A stretch of 64,000 bases of DNA from Candidatus Dechloromonas phosphorivorans (GCA_016721185.1 JADKIP010000014.1:310001-374000), one strand, 5' to 3'; shown: positions 16,254 through 24,928, counted from the first letter of the stretch. The notes: a model not told the origin generated them from the sequence alone. Numbers and translations: made by a program.

Positions 16254-16330
16254 GCGCCCGTAGCTCAGCTGGATAGAGTACTTGGCTACGAACCAAGGGG
16301 TCGGGCGTTCGAATCGCTCCGGGCGCACCA
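16254..16330 (+). tRNA. tRNA-Arg(ACG), copy 2
   Basis: This copy appears base-for-base identical to the first over all 77 bases including the CCA end, and is separated from it by 51 unrelated bases. The same transcript probably carries both. Confidence 0.96.
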
Positions 16331-16345
16331 AAAAAACAAACAATG

Positions 16346-16370
16346 AAGCCACCACTAAGGTGGCTTTTTT
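16346..16370 (+). terminator. Terminator after the tRNA-Arg pair
   Basis: The stem AAGCCACC / GGTGGCTT with an ACTAA loop is followed by T residues. A group IIC intron begins three bases after the T run. Confidence 0.9.
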
Positions 16371-16373
16371 GTT

Positions 16374-17002
16374 GTGCGCCCGGCATGGGCGCGATCTTGA
16401 AGGTGGAAGTCCTTCCGTAAGCTGACCACAGCGAACGAAGTGAAGCGCAACTGCATGAGGGCGACCGAGTGTGGGGAGGAAGCGTGTAGCGAAACCGCGA
16501 GCCGATGGACAAGAACCGAATATGAGGCGGTGCCGAGCAGGGCGAGTGGGCAACATTCCGCGAAGCTCTTGTGGTCAAAGCAAGGTGACGTAAATTCGGC
16601 GGTTGTGCGGGGAAGGATCGCGTTCTTACCCGGGGAGGCCTCGCCTCATGCCTGAAAGGGCGACGGTGTTGAACCGGAGCGAGGAGTCAGCAGAGGCCAT
16701 AGTAGCTGCCAACACGGGGCGAAGGGCCGAAGGAGTAGGAGAGGAAACGCGGTAGTTATCGAAGATGGAATGTCTCAGATGTTCGCGAAAGCGAAGCTCG
16801 CCGGACTGGTAGATAGGGTGAAGCCCGACAAGCCGCGGCAGCGAGAAACCGGATTCGCCGAACTGTCTCTACGGAACCTCAGGCATCGGGTCGGGGAATC
16901 ACAAATCCGATGACCTCAACTATTTCAACCGCCCGGTGCGGACCCGCATGCCGGGTGGTGTGGGAGGGGCCGGTCAGGTTTCCTGACCGCCCCTATCCCG
17001 AT
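16374..17002 (+). mobile_element. ORF-less group IIC intron inserted after a terminator
   Basis: The 5' end GTGCGCCCGGCATGGGCG is the class IIC consensus (GUGYGCCCGGCAUGGG). The internal blocks TTCTTACCCGGGGAGG and AGTCAGCAGAGGCCATAGTA are also typical of this class. Near the 3' end, domain V reads AACCGCCCGGTGCGG...CCGGGTGGTGT, with the CGC catalytic triad that marks class IIC. A domain VI stem follows, ending in CCCGAT. Flanks are TTGTT upstream and T downstream, exactly the TTGTT/T target reported for IIC-attC introns, and the site is just past a Rho-independent terminator as the class prefers. The element is only 629 bases. The usual reverse transcriptase/maturase of about 1.3 kb is absent, with just a 48-codon open frame I do not recognise (near 16772-16918). 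It would need a maturase in trans. Confidence 0.88.
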
Positions 17003-17042
17003 TTTCAGGCCGGACAAAGCCATAACTTTTCGGGGTTTCAAA

Positions 17043-17861
17043 GTGACGACCTATTCTCCTTCGATTGAAGCTGCACTCGATGCTGTCGTCGAAGAGCTTC
17101 GGCATGCACGCAGCGCCCTGTTTATTACTGGCGCCGGCATTTCCGCGGACTCGGGCTTGCCGACTTATCGTGGCGTCGGTGGCTTATATGAGGGGGATCT
17201 GACGGATGAAGGGCTTTCCATTGAAGAAGCGCTTTCCGGAGAGGTTTTTTCGATCAGGCCCGACATTACCTGGAAGTATCTGATCCAGATCGAAGAGAAC
17301 TGTCGCGGTGCACAGCCAAACGCCGCACACCGGGCGATTTCCCGCCTTGAAGAGTCGCTGGATCGGGTGATGGTTTTCACGCAGAACGTCGATGGTTTGC
17401 ACCGACAGGCGGGGAGCCGGGAAGTCATTGAAATTCACGGCAACCTGCAGGCCTTGATATGCACTTCCTGCGATCATGAAGAAGCCGCGCCGGATTTTGC
17501 CGGACGGGAAATTCCCCCGCTTTGCCCGGTATGTGGCGCCGTATTGCGGCCCAAAGTTGTGCTTTTTGGTGAATCTTTGCCTGAGGAAGAACTCGATTAT
17601 TTAATTGAGGCGATGCAGGATGGTTTCGACATCATATTCAGCATTGGAACTTCCAGCGTCTTTCCGTATATCAGTCAGCCGGTACTGTTTGCCGCGAGGA
17701 ATGGCATTCCGACTGTGGAAATTAATCCGGCGAGAACCCCGTTGAGCGATATCGTCGATTATTACCTGCCACTGGGGGCGGCGGAGGCAATGTCGGTGAT
17801 TCTGGCGCGATTGGGGCTTGGGCCGAAAATCGTGGAAAGCATTGCACCACCTTGTCTTTGA
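17043..17861 (+). CDS. Sir2-family NAD-dependent protein deacylase
   Basis: This sirtuin (272 residues) removes acyl groups from lysines with consumption of NAD. It shows the NAD-binding ITGAGISADSGLPTYRG motif (about 30-46), the FTQNVDGLHRQAG block, the catalytic His in EIHGN (about 131), and a zinc ribbon with two Cys pairs (about 140/143 and 161/164, CTSC and CPVC). The GTSS and VEINP motifs follow near the C-terminus. The start is a GTG with a GGGGT just upstream; no ATG is available in frame. It lies directly after the intron, whose insertion leaves about 40 bases for a leader. Confidence 0.88.
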   Translation: MTTYSPSIEAALDAVVEELRHARSALFITGAGISADSGLPTYRGVGGLYEGDLTDEGLSIEEALSGEVFSIRPDITWKYLIQIEENCRGAQPNAAHRAISRLEESLDRVMVFTQNVDGLHRQAGSREVIEIHGNLQALICTSCDHEEAAPDFAGREIPPLCPVCGAVLRPKVVLFGESLPEEELDYLIEAMQDGFDIIFSIGTSSVFPYISQPVLFAARNGIPTVEINPARTPLSDIVDYYLPLGAAEAMSVILARLGLGPKIVESIAPPCL

Positions 17862-17936
17862 GTGGTTTTGGCAGGCGTATTTTCGGGCAAGTTTCAGACT
17901 TGCTGAATGGGATTGGTGCGGTGCACCAAAAAATGC

Positions 17937-17987
17937 TTGACGTTGGGAAAATAATAACTAGAATGGAGTCATGTTGCAGCGCAGCAA
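17937..17987 (+). promoter_or_regulatory. Phasin promoter with PhaR-like operator
   Basis: TTGACG (17937-17942) and TAGAAT (17959-17964) are spaced by 16 bases. Overlapping the expected start is TTGCAGCGCAGCAA (17974-17987), an imperfect palindrome containing TGC-N3-GCA, similar to the TGC/GCA sites of the PHA repressor PhaR. The operator identity is inference. Confidence 0.6.
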
Positions 17988-18032
17988 TTTGCGAGCTAGC
18001 CAGATTACCCTAACCCCACGGAGATTATTATC

Positions 18033-18560
18033 ATGATGACCAAATCACAAGATTTCACCAAGTCCGGCTTCAACTTTGCCCTGTTCTTTGCCAAGACGAC
18101 GTTTGATGGCATTGAGCGCATGGCTCTTTTGAATCTGGCTGCTTCACGCTCGGTTTTTGAAACCGCCATGTCCAACATCAGCGCTCTGCTTGGCGCCAAG
18201 GATGTTCAGGCTTTCGTCAGCCTGCAAAAGGAACTGGCCAGCCCGTCCATCGAGAAGGGTGTTGAGTATTCACGTAACGTGATCGCCATCGCTGCCGAAA
18301 CCAAAGACAAGATCGCCAAGGAAGTTGAAACCAAGGTTGCTGAAACCAACGCCAAGGTTTCCGGCCTGGTTGAAAAGGCCCTGGCTTCTGCCCCGGCTGG
18401 TTCCGAAGTTGCTGTTGCTGCGGTCAAGACCGCCATCAAGTCGGCTAACGATGCGATCGAAGGCATGAACAAGGCTACCAAGCAAGCGGCTGAAGTTGCT
18501 GAAGCCAGCGTGACCGCCGCTACCAAGGCAACCATCAAGGCTGTCACCAAGGCTGCCTAA
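18033..18560 (+). CDS. phaP: Phasin family protein (PHA granule-associated)
   Basis: A 175-residue, Ala/Lys-rich, almost wholly helical protein without signal peptide. The N-terminal half has the phasin pattern (FALFFAKTTFDGIERMALLNLAASRSVFE, then SLQKELASPSIEKGVEYSRNV). The C-terminal half is a coiled coil of A/K/E heptads. Phasins coat polyhydroxyalkanoate granules and limit their size, so the host is a PHA maker. It is a single-gene unit with its own promoter, TGC-type operator and shared terminator. An ATG at 18036 is the only other start. Confidence 0.9.
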   Translation: MMTKSQDFTKSGFNFALFFAKTTFDGIERMALLNLAASRSVFETAMSNISALLGAKDVQAFVSLQKELASPSIEKGVEYSRNVIAIAAETKDKIAKEVETKVAETNAKVSGLVEKALASAPAGSEVAVAAVKTAIKSANDAIEGMNKATKQAAEVAEASVTAATKATIKAVTKAA

Positions 18561-18582
18561 TCGCACCTAGCTGATCAGCAAC

Positions 18583-18612
18583 AAAAAAGCCGGAGCTTGC
18601 TCCGGCTTTTTT
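18583..18612. terminator. Bidirectional terminator between phaP and parC
   Basis: A perfect 12-bp inverted repeat AAAAAAGCCGGA / TCCGGCTTTTTT with a GCTTGC loop. The A and T runs on the two sides allow it to end both convergent transcripts. Confidence 0.93.
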
Positions 18613-18631
18613 ACGTCTACAAAAACCGCAC

Positions 18632-21022
18632 TTACTTGCGGTTGACCTTGATCAGCTTGCCTTTGCCGCCGCGGCTGCCGCGGCAGATTTCCAGCCGTTC
18701 ACCCTTGAGCTTGCCGACTGCGCCATCGACGATGGGCAGGATGTCTTCCAGCGCCGTTTTGCCCGGGCTGGCATCGATCAGTTTCAGGCCGCGTCCCTTG
18801 GCGAGCAGGCGGATTTCTTCGATGTTGAAGACCAGCGTGCGGCCGTCTTTGGTGACGCAGGCGATTTCGCCCTCGGCCGGGGCCGGCATGAAGACGGCGG
18901 GAGATTCGTTTTCGCCCAACGTCAGGAAAGCCTTGCCGGCCTTGCCGCGTGACATGAAATCCTCGCCCTTGCAGCGGAAGCCGTAGCCACCGTCGGCGGC
19001 GACCAGATAGAGCTTGTCGTTCGAGACGGCCAGCGCCAGACAAACTTTACCGCCATCCTGGAAGTCGGCCAGCGAGGTGGCGGGAATGCCATCACCCTTG
19101 CCGCCTGGGATTTCGGCGGCGGCGATGGAGTAGGCGCGGCCGTGGGTGTCGAGCAGGATCAGGTGATCGACGGTGCGGCAGGGCAGGCAAGCCAGCAGGC
19201 TGTCGCCGGAACGGAAGGTGAGTTGCGTCGGGTCGATGTTGTGGCCCTGGCGTGAGCGCAGCCAGCCGTGCCTGGAGACGATCAGCGTAGTCGTTTCATC
19301 GACGACGGAGACTGTTTTGGCGTCCGAGGCGGTGATTTTTTCGGAGGCTTCGATGAAGGTACGGCGGTCGTCGCCGAACTTCTTCGCATCGCCTTCGATT
19401 TCACTGGCGACGCAGGCACGTAGCGCATCTTCGGAACTCAGTAGATGGTTCAGGCCTTTGGCTTCTTCGCGCAGTTTGGCCAGTTCTTCGCCGATCTTGA
19501 TACCTTCCAGCCGCGCCAATTGACGCAGGCGGATTTCAAGAATGTCTTCGGCCTGAATCGCCGACAGATTGAAGTGCGCCATCAGATCGACTTTGGGGTC
19601 ATCCGATTCGCGAATGACCTTGATCACCTTGTCGATATCGAGGAGGACGGCGAGCCGACCTTCAAGGATGTGAATGCGTTTTTCCGCGACCGTCAGCCGA
19701 TGGCGGGTGCGCCGGGTGACGGTGGCCAGGCGGAAGCGGCACCATTCGACGATCATGCTGTAGAGCGAGGCCTGACGCGGTGTGCCGTTCACGCCAAGCA
19801 CCGTCAGATTGATTGAAGCGTTGGTTTCCAGACTGGTGTGGGCGAGCAGCAGGCGAACCAGATCGTCCTGACCCTGACGCGACGAGGCCGGTTCGATAAC
19901 CAGACGCACGGCGTGTTCCTTGCCCGATTCGTCGCGCACGCCGCGTTCCGAAATGGCCGACAGGAAGGCGGCTTTCAGGTTGAGCTGTTCCGGCGTGAAG
20001 ACTTTCTTGCCGGCTTTGTCCTTGGCGACCGGGTTGGAGCAGGCTTCGATTTCCGACATCACCGTGGCGGTGGAAACGCCCGGCGGCAGTTCGGTAATCG
20101 CCAGGCGCCACTGGCCACGCGCCAGATTTTCGATTTTCCAGCGCGCCCGAACGCGCAGGCTGCCGCGGCCGCCGCGGTAGATGGCGGCGATCTCTTCGGC
20201 CGAGGAAATGATCTGCGCACCGCCGGGATAATCCGGGCCTGGGATCAATTCAAGCACTTGTTCTTCGCTGAAATTCGGGTCTTTTATCAGGTTGACCGCA
20301 GCATTGGCGATTTCGCGCAGGTTGTGGGCCGGGATCTCAGTCGCCATGCCGACGGCGATGCCGGAAGCGCCGTTGAGCAGGCAAAAAGGCAGGCGGGCCG
20401 GGAGCAGGGCGGGTTCGTCGTTGGCGCCGTCGTAGTTCGGCTTCCAGTCGACCGTGCCTTCGTCGAGTTCGGCGAGCAGCAGTTCGGCGATCGGCATCAG
20501 GCGGGCTTCGGTGTAGCGCATTGCCGCAGCGTTATCGCCATCGCGTGAGCCGAAATTACCCTGTCCATCGACGATCGGGTAACGCAGGCTCCAGTTTTGC
20601 GCCATGCGCACCATTGCGTCGTAGACCGAAGAGTCGCCGTGCGGGTGGTATTTGCCAATCACATCACCGACCACCCGCGCCGACTTCACATGGCGCGGGC
20701 TCTTGAACAGGCCCATGCGGAACATGGCGAAGAGAATGCGGCGCTGCACGGGTTTCTGACCGTCGGCGGCCGAGGGCAGGGCGCGGCCAGTGACGACGCT
20801 CATCGCGTATTCGAGATAGCGACGGGCGGCGTAGTCGGCCGGCGTCGGAATGTCTGGCGCGGCGGCGGTGGCCGAGGGCGGCAGATCAGGTGGTTGCTCT
20901 TCGGCCAATGCCATTAGGTCGGCAGGCAGCTTGCCGGCTGCTTCAGCTGGTATGGGCGGGGTAGCTTCGCTGCTCACGGCTTGCGAGGCATTCGGGTCGA
21001 AAAGATTGAGTTGGTCAGTCAT
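18632..21022 (-). CDS. parC: DNA topoisomerase IV subunit A
   Basis: ParC (796 residues from the ATG) decatenates daughter chromosomes with ParE. Visible are the GyrA/ParC core with the quinolone-resistance region HPHGDSSVYDAM (Ser131/Asp135 at the E. coli Ser80/Glu84 sites, so wild-type-like), the catalytic Tyr170 in MRYTEARL, and a C-terminal beta-pinwheel with degenerate repeats. The latter lacks the GyrA box, which argues for ParC rather than GyrA. A TTG nine codons upstream is not needed. The ATG shares one base with the stop of the DUF4276 gene, so parC translation appears coupled to a probable defence gene; parE is not in the window. Confidence 0.94.
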   Translation of the reverse strand: MTDQLNLFDPNASQAVSSEATPPIPAEAAGKLPADLMALAEEQPPDLPPSATAAAPDIPTPADYAARRYLEYAMSVVTGRALPSAADGQKPVQRRILFAMFRMGLFKSPRHVKSARVVGDVIGKYHPHGDSSVYDAMVRMAQNWSLRYPIVDGQGNFGSRDGDNAAAMRYTEARLMPIAELLLAELDEGTVDWKPNYDGANDEPALLPARLPFCLLNGASGIAVGMATEIPAHNLREIANAAVNLIKDPNFSEEQVLELIPGPDYPGGAQIISSAEEIAAIYRGGRGSLRVRARWKIENLARGQWRLAITELPPGVSTATVMSEIEACSNPVAKDKAGKKVFTPEQLNLKAAFLSAISERGVRDESGKEHAVRLVIEPASSRQGQDDLVRLLLAHTSLETNASINLTVLGVNGTPRQASLYSMIVEWCRFRLATVTRRTRHRLTVAEKRIHILEGRLAVLLDIDKVIKVIRESDDPKVDLMAHFNLSAIQAEDILEIRLRQLARLEGIKIGEELAKLREEAKGLNHLLSSEDALRACVASEIEGDAKKFGDDRRTFIEASEKITASDAKTVSVVDETTTLIVSRHGWLRSRQGHNIDPTQLTFRSGDSLLACLPCRTVDHLILLDTHGRAYSIAAAEIPGGKGDGIPATSLADFQDGGKVCLALAVSNDKLYLVAADGGYGFRCKGEDFMSRGKAGKAFLTLGENESPAVFMPAPAEGEIACVTKDGRTLVFNIEEIRLLAKGRGLKLIDASPGKTALEDILPIVDGAVGKLKGERLEICRGSRGGKGKLIKVNRK

Positions 21023-21684
21023 TAGAGATTTTCTAATCCAGTTACCCAAGCGTTAAAACGAGGGCATGCAGCACGGATTGACGGCAAGCCAATCTTGTTT
21101 GCAATGAGTACCCCGTAGTGTGGCTTGGCATGGGCGTAGTTTGGCCAATGCTTGATCAAACGCTTTGATGGCGCAGTTTGCGGGGAGTTGTTTACATCCT
21201 CCGGGCTAGCGAACTGAGCTAACTGAGCTTGCCAGTTAGCGATGGTCTTCTGTGGTACATCGGCGTAGCTAAACGCATTCAGATCGCTAAATAATAGTGC
21301 CTCGTATTCATGCAGTTGCAGGTAAGGGATCAGATTGGCCTGGCCGATATCTGTCTGCAGATTTTCTTCAAGCGCGACAACCTGTTTTTGCGCGGGCTGG
21401 TTCGCGTTCCAGTCAGTGACGCCAGGAAAGTCGCTGGGCAAACCATAAACATCGAATAACGTTGTTACACGAGCGTTCGGGTCTTGTTGGCACCATTGTT
21501 GAACTTGGCGTTTCAGCTTGCCATAGCTGGTCACGCCACCCTTGTGGCCCTTGCTGGTCTGAATGATGCGCGGCTTAAGCCAGACTTGAAAGTTGGCCAA
21601 GTGCGGTGCAAGCAGTGTGCGAACAAAAGACTCCTCCGTCTGCCCTTCAACGAGAATATTGACGCGGGTATGGTTGCCGGCCAT
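21022..21684 (-). CDS. DUF4276 (TOPRIM-like) protein, partner of AAA ATPase
   Basis: A 220-residue DUF4276 protein. The N-terminal strand-loop VNILVEGQTEESFV (about 6-19) carries the conserved Glu of a TOPRIM-like fold, and the HEYEALLFSDLNAF block in the middle is the family hallmark. The C-terminal part is helical. DUF4276 genes are regularly coupled to RecF/OLD-like ATPases, as here, where start and stop share one base (TGATG); such pairs are suspected nuclease-type anti-phage modules. The ATG at 21684 is chosen over a GTG at 21720 because of this junction and because family members begin a few residues before the VEG motif. Its own stop overlaps the parC start. Confidence 0.82.
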   Translation of the reverse strand: MAGNHTRVNILVEGQTEESFVRTLLAPHLANFQVWLKPRIIQTSKGHKGGVTSYGKLKRQVQQWCQQDPNARVTTLFDVYGLPSDFPGVTDWNANQPAQKQVVALEENLQTDIGQANLIPYLQLHEYEALLFSDLNAFSYADVPQKTIANWQAQLAQFASPEDVNNSPQTAPSKRLIKHWPNYAHAKPHYGVLIANKIGLPSIRAACPRFNAWVTGLENL

Positions 21685-22763
21685 CAGTTGGGCCTCCCAC
21701 CAAACATGTTCTGCTTCCACATGTCGCCGAGCGAATACTCATCGAGCCATACGGAGAGTGCTTTGGGGTCGAGGTGCTTGAACGTTGATTGGTCGTTTTC
21801 TCGATCAACAACGATGACCTGCTCCGGAGAGAATTGGTTAAGGAGTTCAACCGATTGCGTAGAAACGATGAGTTGGTGCTTGACTGCGGCCTGATGCATC
21901 AGTGAGGCCAGCAGTTCGATGGCGTACGGGTGTAGGCCTAGTTCAGGCTCATCAAAAAGAATAGTAGCCGGCATTAACTCATCAGGCTGTAACAGGACGG
22001 TGGCGAGGCAGATGAAGCGCAGGCTGCCATCCGACAGGTGATGGCCGAGAAATGGAAAGTCGCTGCCAACCTCGTTCCACTCTAGCTGAATTGAATTCGG
22101 GTCGAGGGGGTTGGGGCGCAACTGGAAGTCGGCAAAAAAAGGCGCCATTAACTGCACAGTGTCGACGATACGGCGATAGTGCTCCGGGAATTGCTCGCGT
22201 AAACGATAGAGATAGGCCGCAAGATTGGCTCCATCTGGGCGCAGCCAGCCATTGTCGTTCAGTGCACAAGCTTGCTTCATCGGAGCAGTGTCGCTGGTGT
22301 CGTGAAAGTGATAGACAATCCAGCTTTTGACTGACGGCACAACGTAGCTCGCAACCCTGGCATGCTGACCGCTGCTCGAAAGGGTTTCAGCATGACCAGC
22401 GCCAAGCGGAAAGCTGTAACCGTTGTAATCCCAGTAGAAGGATTCACGCGCAAAAATTAACGTATTGCCGAGCGTAGGTTCAAGAACAAATTTATAGCCG
22501 TTGTTGCCAAAGTACATTTCGGCTGACATCTGTGGTGTGCGCTTGCGGCCATAGTGCAGCATGGCATCGGGGCCGCCAGATTTGGCGATGGAATAATTCA
22601 GTTCTCCCGCCATGAGGCGCGCTAACAGGCGGAAAAAGCTGATGAAATTGCTTTTTCCAGCCCCGTTGGCACCGATCAGCACGTTCAGATTGGTCAGCGA
22701 GAAATCTTCCAATTCGCGGATTGACTTATAGCCGCGGATGCTGATTTTTCGAATTGGATTCAT
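21684..22763 (-). CDS. AAA family ATPase (RecF/OLD-like, AAA_21)
   Basis: A 359-residue ABC-type ATPase starting with ISIRGYKSIRELEDFSLTNLNVLIG and Walker A GANGAGKSN (31-39). It has a hydrophobic arm region, Walker B ATILFDEPELGLHP (about 266) and a switch His/Gln region LIVSTQSVELLNQF. The fold is that of single-domain SMC/RecF-like ATPases of the OLD, Septu and PARIS kind. With the downstream DUF4276 gene it forms a two-gene module. A defence role is inferred from family behaviour and from the neighbouring Wadjet and Septu genes. Confidence 0.85.
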   Translation of the reverse strand: MNPIRKISIRGYKSIRELEDFSLTNLNVLIGANGAGKSNFISFFRLLARLMAGELNYSIAKSGGPDAMLHYGRKRTPQMSAEMYFGNNGYKFVLEPTLGNTLIFARESFYWDYNGYSFPLGAGHAETLSSSGQHARVASYVVPSVKSWIVYHFHDTSDTAPMKQACALNDNGWLRPDGANLAAYLYRLREQFPEHYRRIVDTVQLMAPFFADFQLRPNPLDPNSIQLEWNEVGSDFPFLGHHLSDGSLRFICLATVLLQPDELMPATILFDEPELGLHPYAIELLASLMHQAAVKHQLIVSTQSVELLNQFSPEQVIVVDRENDQSTFKHLDPKALSVWLDEYSLGDMWKQNMFGGRPN

Positions 22764-22872
22764 GGCTGGTGGCTTGGCAGAAAGACTTCAATATTCATGG
22801 GTTCGCAATTTTACGGCTGTGTTTGGATTTCGGGGAGGTTTCCAGCCAGAGGCAAAAGATAGTTAGCAAAGG

Positions 22873-23820
22873 TCATATGATTTGGCTGAGCTTGCTCACT
22901 GGTCTTTCGCGCAAGCGCTCGGCGAGGAAGTGGACGAAGACGCGGATCTTGGGCGGCAGGTGGGTTTGCGGCAGCCACAGGGCATAGGCAGTCTGCCCGA
23001 AGGGGCCGATCGGCGACCAGCCGGGCAGTAGCGGCAGCAGCCGGCCATCGGCGATTTCGCGGTCGACGGCATAGTTCCAGACCAAACCGATACCCATGCC
23101 GGCGAGCAGCAGGTCGCGGACGACTTCGCTGTTATTGACCACGACATTGCTCGTGACGCGCACCCGCGCTTCTTCTTTTTCCGCGCCGATGCGCTGGAAA
23201 CGCCATTCGTTGCCGAATTCGCGCAAGCCGTAATGCAGGCAGTTGTGGCCGGCGAGGTCGGCCGGGGTTTCGATTTCTTGCCCTTTTAGATAGTCGACCG
23301 CAGCACACAGCCGGTAGCGCACCGGCATCAACGCCTTGGCCACCACCTGCTCGGGCAGCGTGCGGGTCAGACGCAGAGCGACGTCGTAGCCTTCGTCGAC
23401 GAGATCGACAAAGCGGTCGAGCAGGGTTAGTTGTAGTTCGATCTCCGGGTAGCGGGCGAGAAACTCTGGGATCAATGGCGCCAGACAGAGCTTGCCGAAC
23501 GTGACTGACGCCGTCACCCGCAAGGTGCCGCGTGGCGCATCGACCAGCCCGGCGGCGAGGCGGGCGGTTTCGTCGAGCAGTGCAACGCCCTGCGCGGCCC
23601 GTTCGTAAAGCACGCGGCCGGCTTCGGTCAGCGACATGGCGCGGGTCGTGCGCTGCAGCAGGCGCAGCCCGAGCTGCTTTTCGAGCCGGTTGATGCGCTT
23701 GCTGATGGCGGATTTGGTCAGTCCCATCGCTCGCGCTGCCGATGAAAAGCCCTGGGTATCGACGACGCGGACAAAAACGGCGAGGTCGGCCAGGTGGTCG
23801 AGTGGGTTGATTGTTTCCAT
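22873..23820 (-). CDS. LysR-family transcriptional regulator
   Basis: A 315-residue LysR regulator. The N-terminal winged helix-turn-helix (about 10-70) reads LAVFVRVVDTQGFSSAARAMGLTKSAISKRINRLEKQLGLRLLQRTTR, and a periplasmic-binding-like effector domain (about 95-300) follows. It is divergent from the tautomerase/isochorismatase genes with only 86 bases between the start codons, the classic arrangement in which the regulator controls its neighbour. The effector cannot be told from sequence. Confidence 0.92.
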   Translation of the reverse strand: METINPLDHLADLAVFVRVVDTQGFSSAARAMGLTKSAISKRINRLEKQLGLRLLQRTTRAMSLTEAGRVLYERAAQGVALLDETARLAAGLVDAPRGTLRVTASVTFGKLCLAPLIPEFLARYPEIELQLTLLDRFVDLVDEGYDVALRLTRTLPEQVVAKALMPVRYRLCAAVDYLKGQEIETPADLAGHNCLHYGLREFGNEWRFQRIGAEKEEARVRVTSNVVVNNSEVVRDLLLAGMGIGLVWNYAVDREIADGRLLPLLPGWSPIGPFGQTAYALWLPQTHLPPKIRVFVHFLAERLRERPVSKLSQII

Positions 23821-23906
23821 TGGGCAACAAACTGTTATTTAGGTGGCAGATTGTATCCATAAACATCAAATGAAATGATGCAGGCGTCACTCAACCGGAG
23901 ACCACC

Positions 23907-24308
23907 ATGCCTTTGATCCAGATAACACTGGCCGGCCCGCAAGCCGCACCAACCACCATTCAGCAGTTGCAGCAGGAAAGCACGCGGCTGATGGCCAGCA
24001 TCCTGCGTAAGGAAGCCGCGCTTACTGTAGTCAGCGTCACGCAATTGCCTGAAGGCGCCTGCTCGGCCAACGGGCAGGCCGTTGCCACCAGCGCCAGCCT
24101 GCAGGCGCTGATTACCGCCGGCACGAATAGCGCCGCTGAAAAGGCAGCCTTCATTTTTGCAGCCAAAACGCTGTTGACCGCAACATTTGGCCCCTCGGAC
24201 GCACCGCTCTACGTAGCGCTGCACGAATTGCCGGCCGATAGCTGGGGTTACGACGGGCAAACGCAGGCCGCGCGCAAAGCCCGGCAGCTAATTGGCGAAA
24301 CAGCATGA
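23907..24308 (+). CDS. Tautomerase family protein (4-oxalocrotonate tautomerase-like)
   Basis: A 133-residue protein with Pro directly after the initiator Met (MPLIQITL), the catalytic base of the tautomerase superfamily. It is double the length of 4-oxalocrotonate tautomerase monomers, with two beta-alpha-beta units suggested by the repeated pattern (residues 2-60 and 70-130). The substrate is unknown. It overlaps the isochorismatase-like gene by 4 bases (ATGA) and is divergent from the LysR gene. Confidence 0.8.
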   Translation: MPLIQITLAGPQAAPTTIQQLQQESTRLMASILRKEAALTVVSVTQLPEGACSANGQAVATSASLQALITAGTNSAAEKAAFIFAAKTLLTATFGPSDAPLYVALHELPADSWGYDGQTQAARKARQLIGETA

Positions 24309-24928
24309 GCGCCCGCACCCTGCGCCAGATCGTCGGTGTCCCCGCCAGCCTGCAGGCCGGCACCACGCTGATTGCCGCCAAAACCGTCGTCGTCCTCATC
24401 GACTACCAGAACGAATACCGCAGCGGCCCGCTCGCATTGCCGGACGAACCCAGCGCCAGCAAGGCCGCCCGCCAACTGCGCGCCTGGGCCGATCAAGCCG
24501 GCATTGCCGTCATCCACGTATTGCACCGCGCCCCGGCCACAGCACCCATCTTTGCCCTGGACTCAAGCGGGGTCGCACCCATCGCAGGCCTGGCGCCAGC
24601 CAATGGCGAAACCATCATCCACAAATACCTGCCCTCGGCCTTCACCGGCACCGGCTTGGCCGATGCGCTACTGGTGGGAGGAATTGAGACGCTGCTGATC
24701 GCCGGCTACATGACCCACAACTGCGTCGACTCAACCGCCCGCGAAGCGTTTCATCGCGGCTACCGGGTCGGTGTTGTGGCCGACGCCAGCGCCACGCGTG
24801 ACCTGCCGGGTCCGGATGGCAAAACAATTCCGGCGGCGACGGTACATGCCGCTGTGCTTGCCGGTTTGGGCGACCGGATTGCGGAGATTGTTGATGTGGC
24901 GATGCTTGAAACGATGAAGGGCGGCTGA
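24305..24928 (+). CDS. Isochorismatase-like cysteine hydrolase
   Basis: A 207-residue isochorismatase-superfamily hydrolase with the catalytic triad in order: Asp33 in VVLIDYQNEY, Lys near 106 in IIHKYLPSAF, and Cys near 140 in THNCVDSTAREA. Enzymes of this group cleave amides (nicotinamidase, carbamoylsarcosine amidase type) or enol ethers. The triad and the cis-peptide region GGIETLLIAGYMT are intact. Coupling to a tautomerase under a LysR regulator suggests a small catabolic or detoxification unit. Confidence 0.88.
   Translation: MSARTLRQIVGVPASLQAGTTLIAAKTVVVLIDYQNEYRSGPLALPDEPSASKAARQLRAWADQAGIAVIHVLHRAPATAPIFALDSSGVAPIAGLAPANGETIIHKYLPSAFTGTGLADALLVGGIETLLIAGYMTHNCVDSTAREAFHRGYRVGVVADASATRDLPGPDGKTIPAATVHAAVLAGLGDRIAEIVDVAMLETMKGG

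Noticed and set aside
16430..16660. 71-codon frame inside the group II intron
   Set aside because: It lies in ribozyme domain I sequence and shows no reverse transcriptase or maturase similarity.
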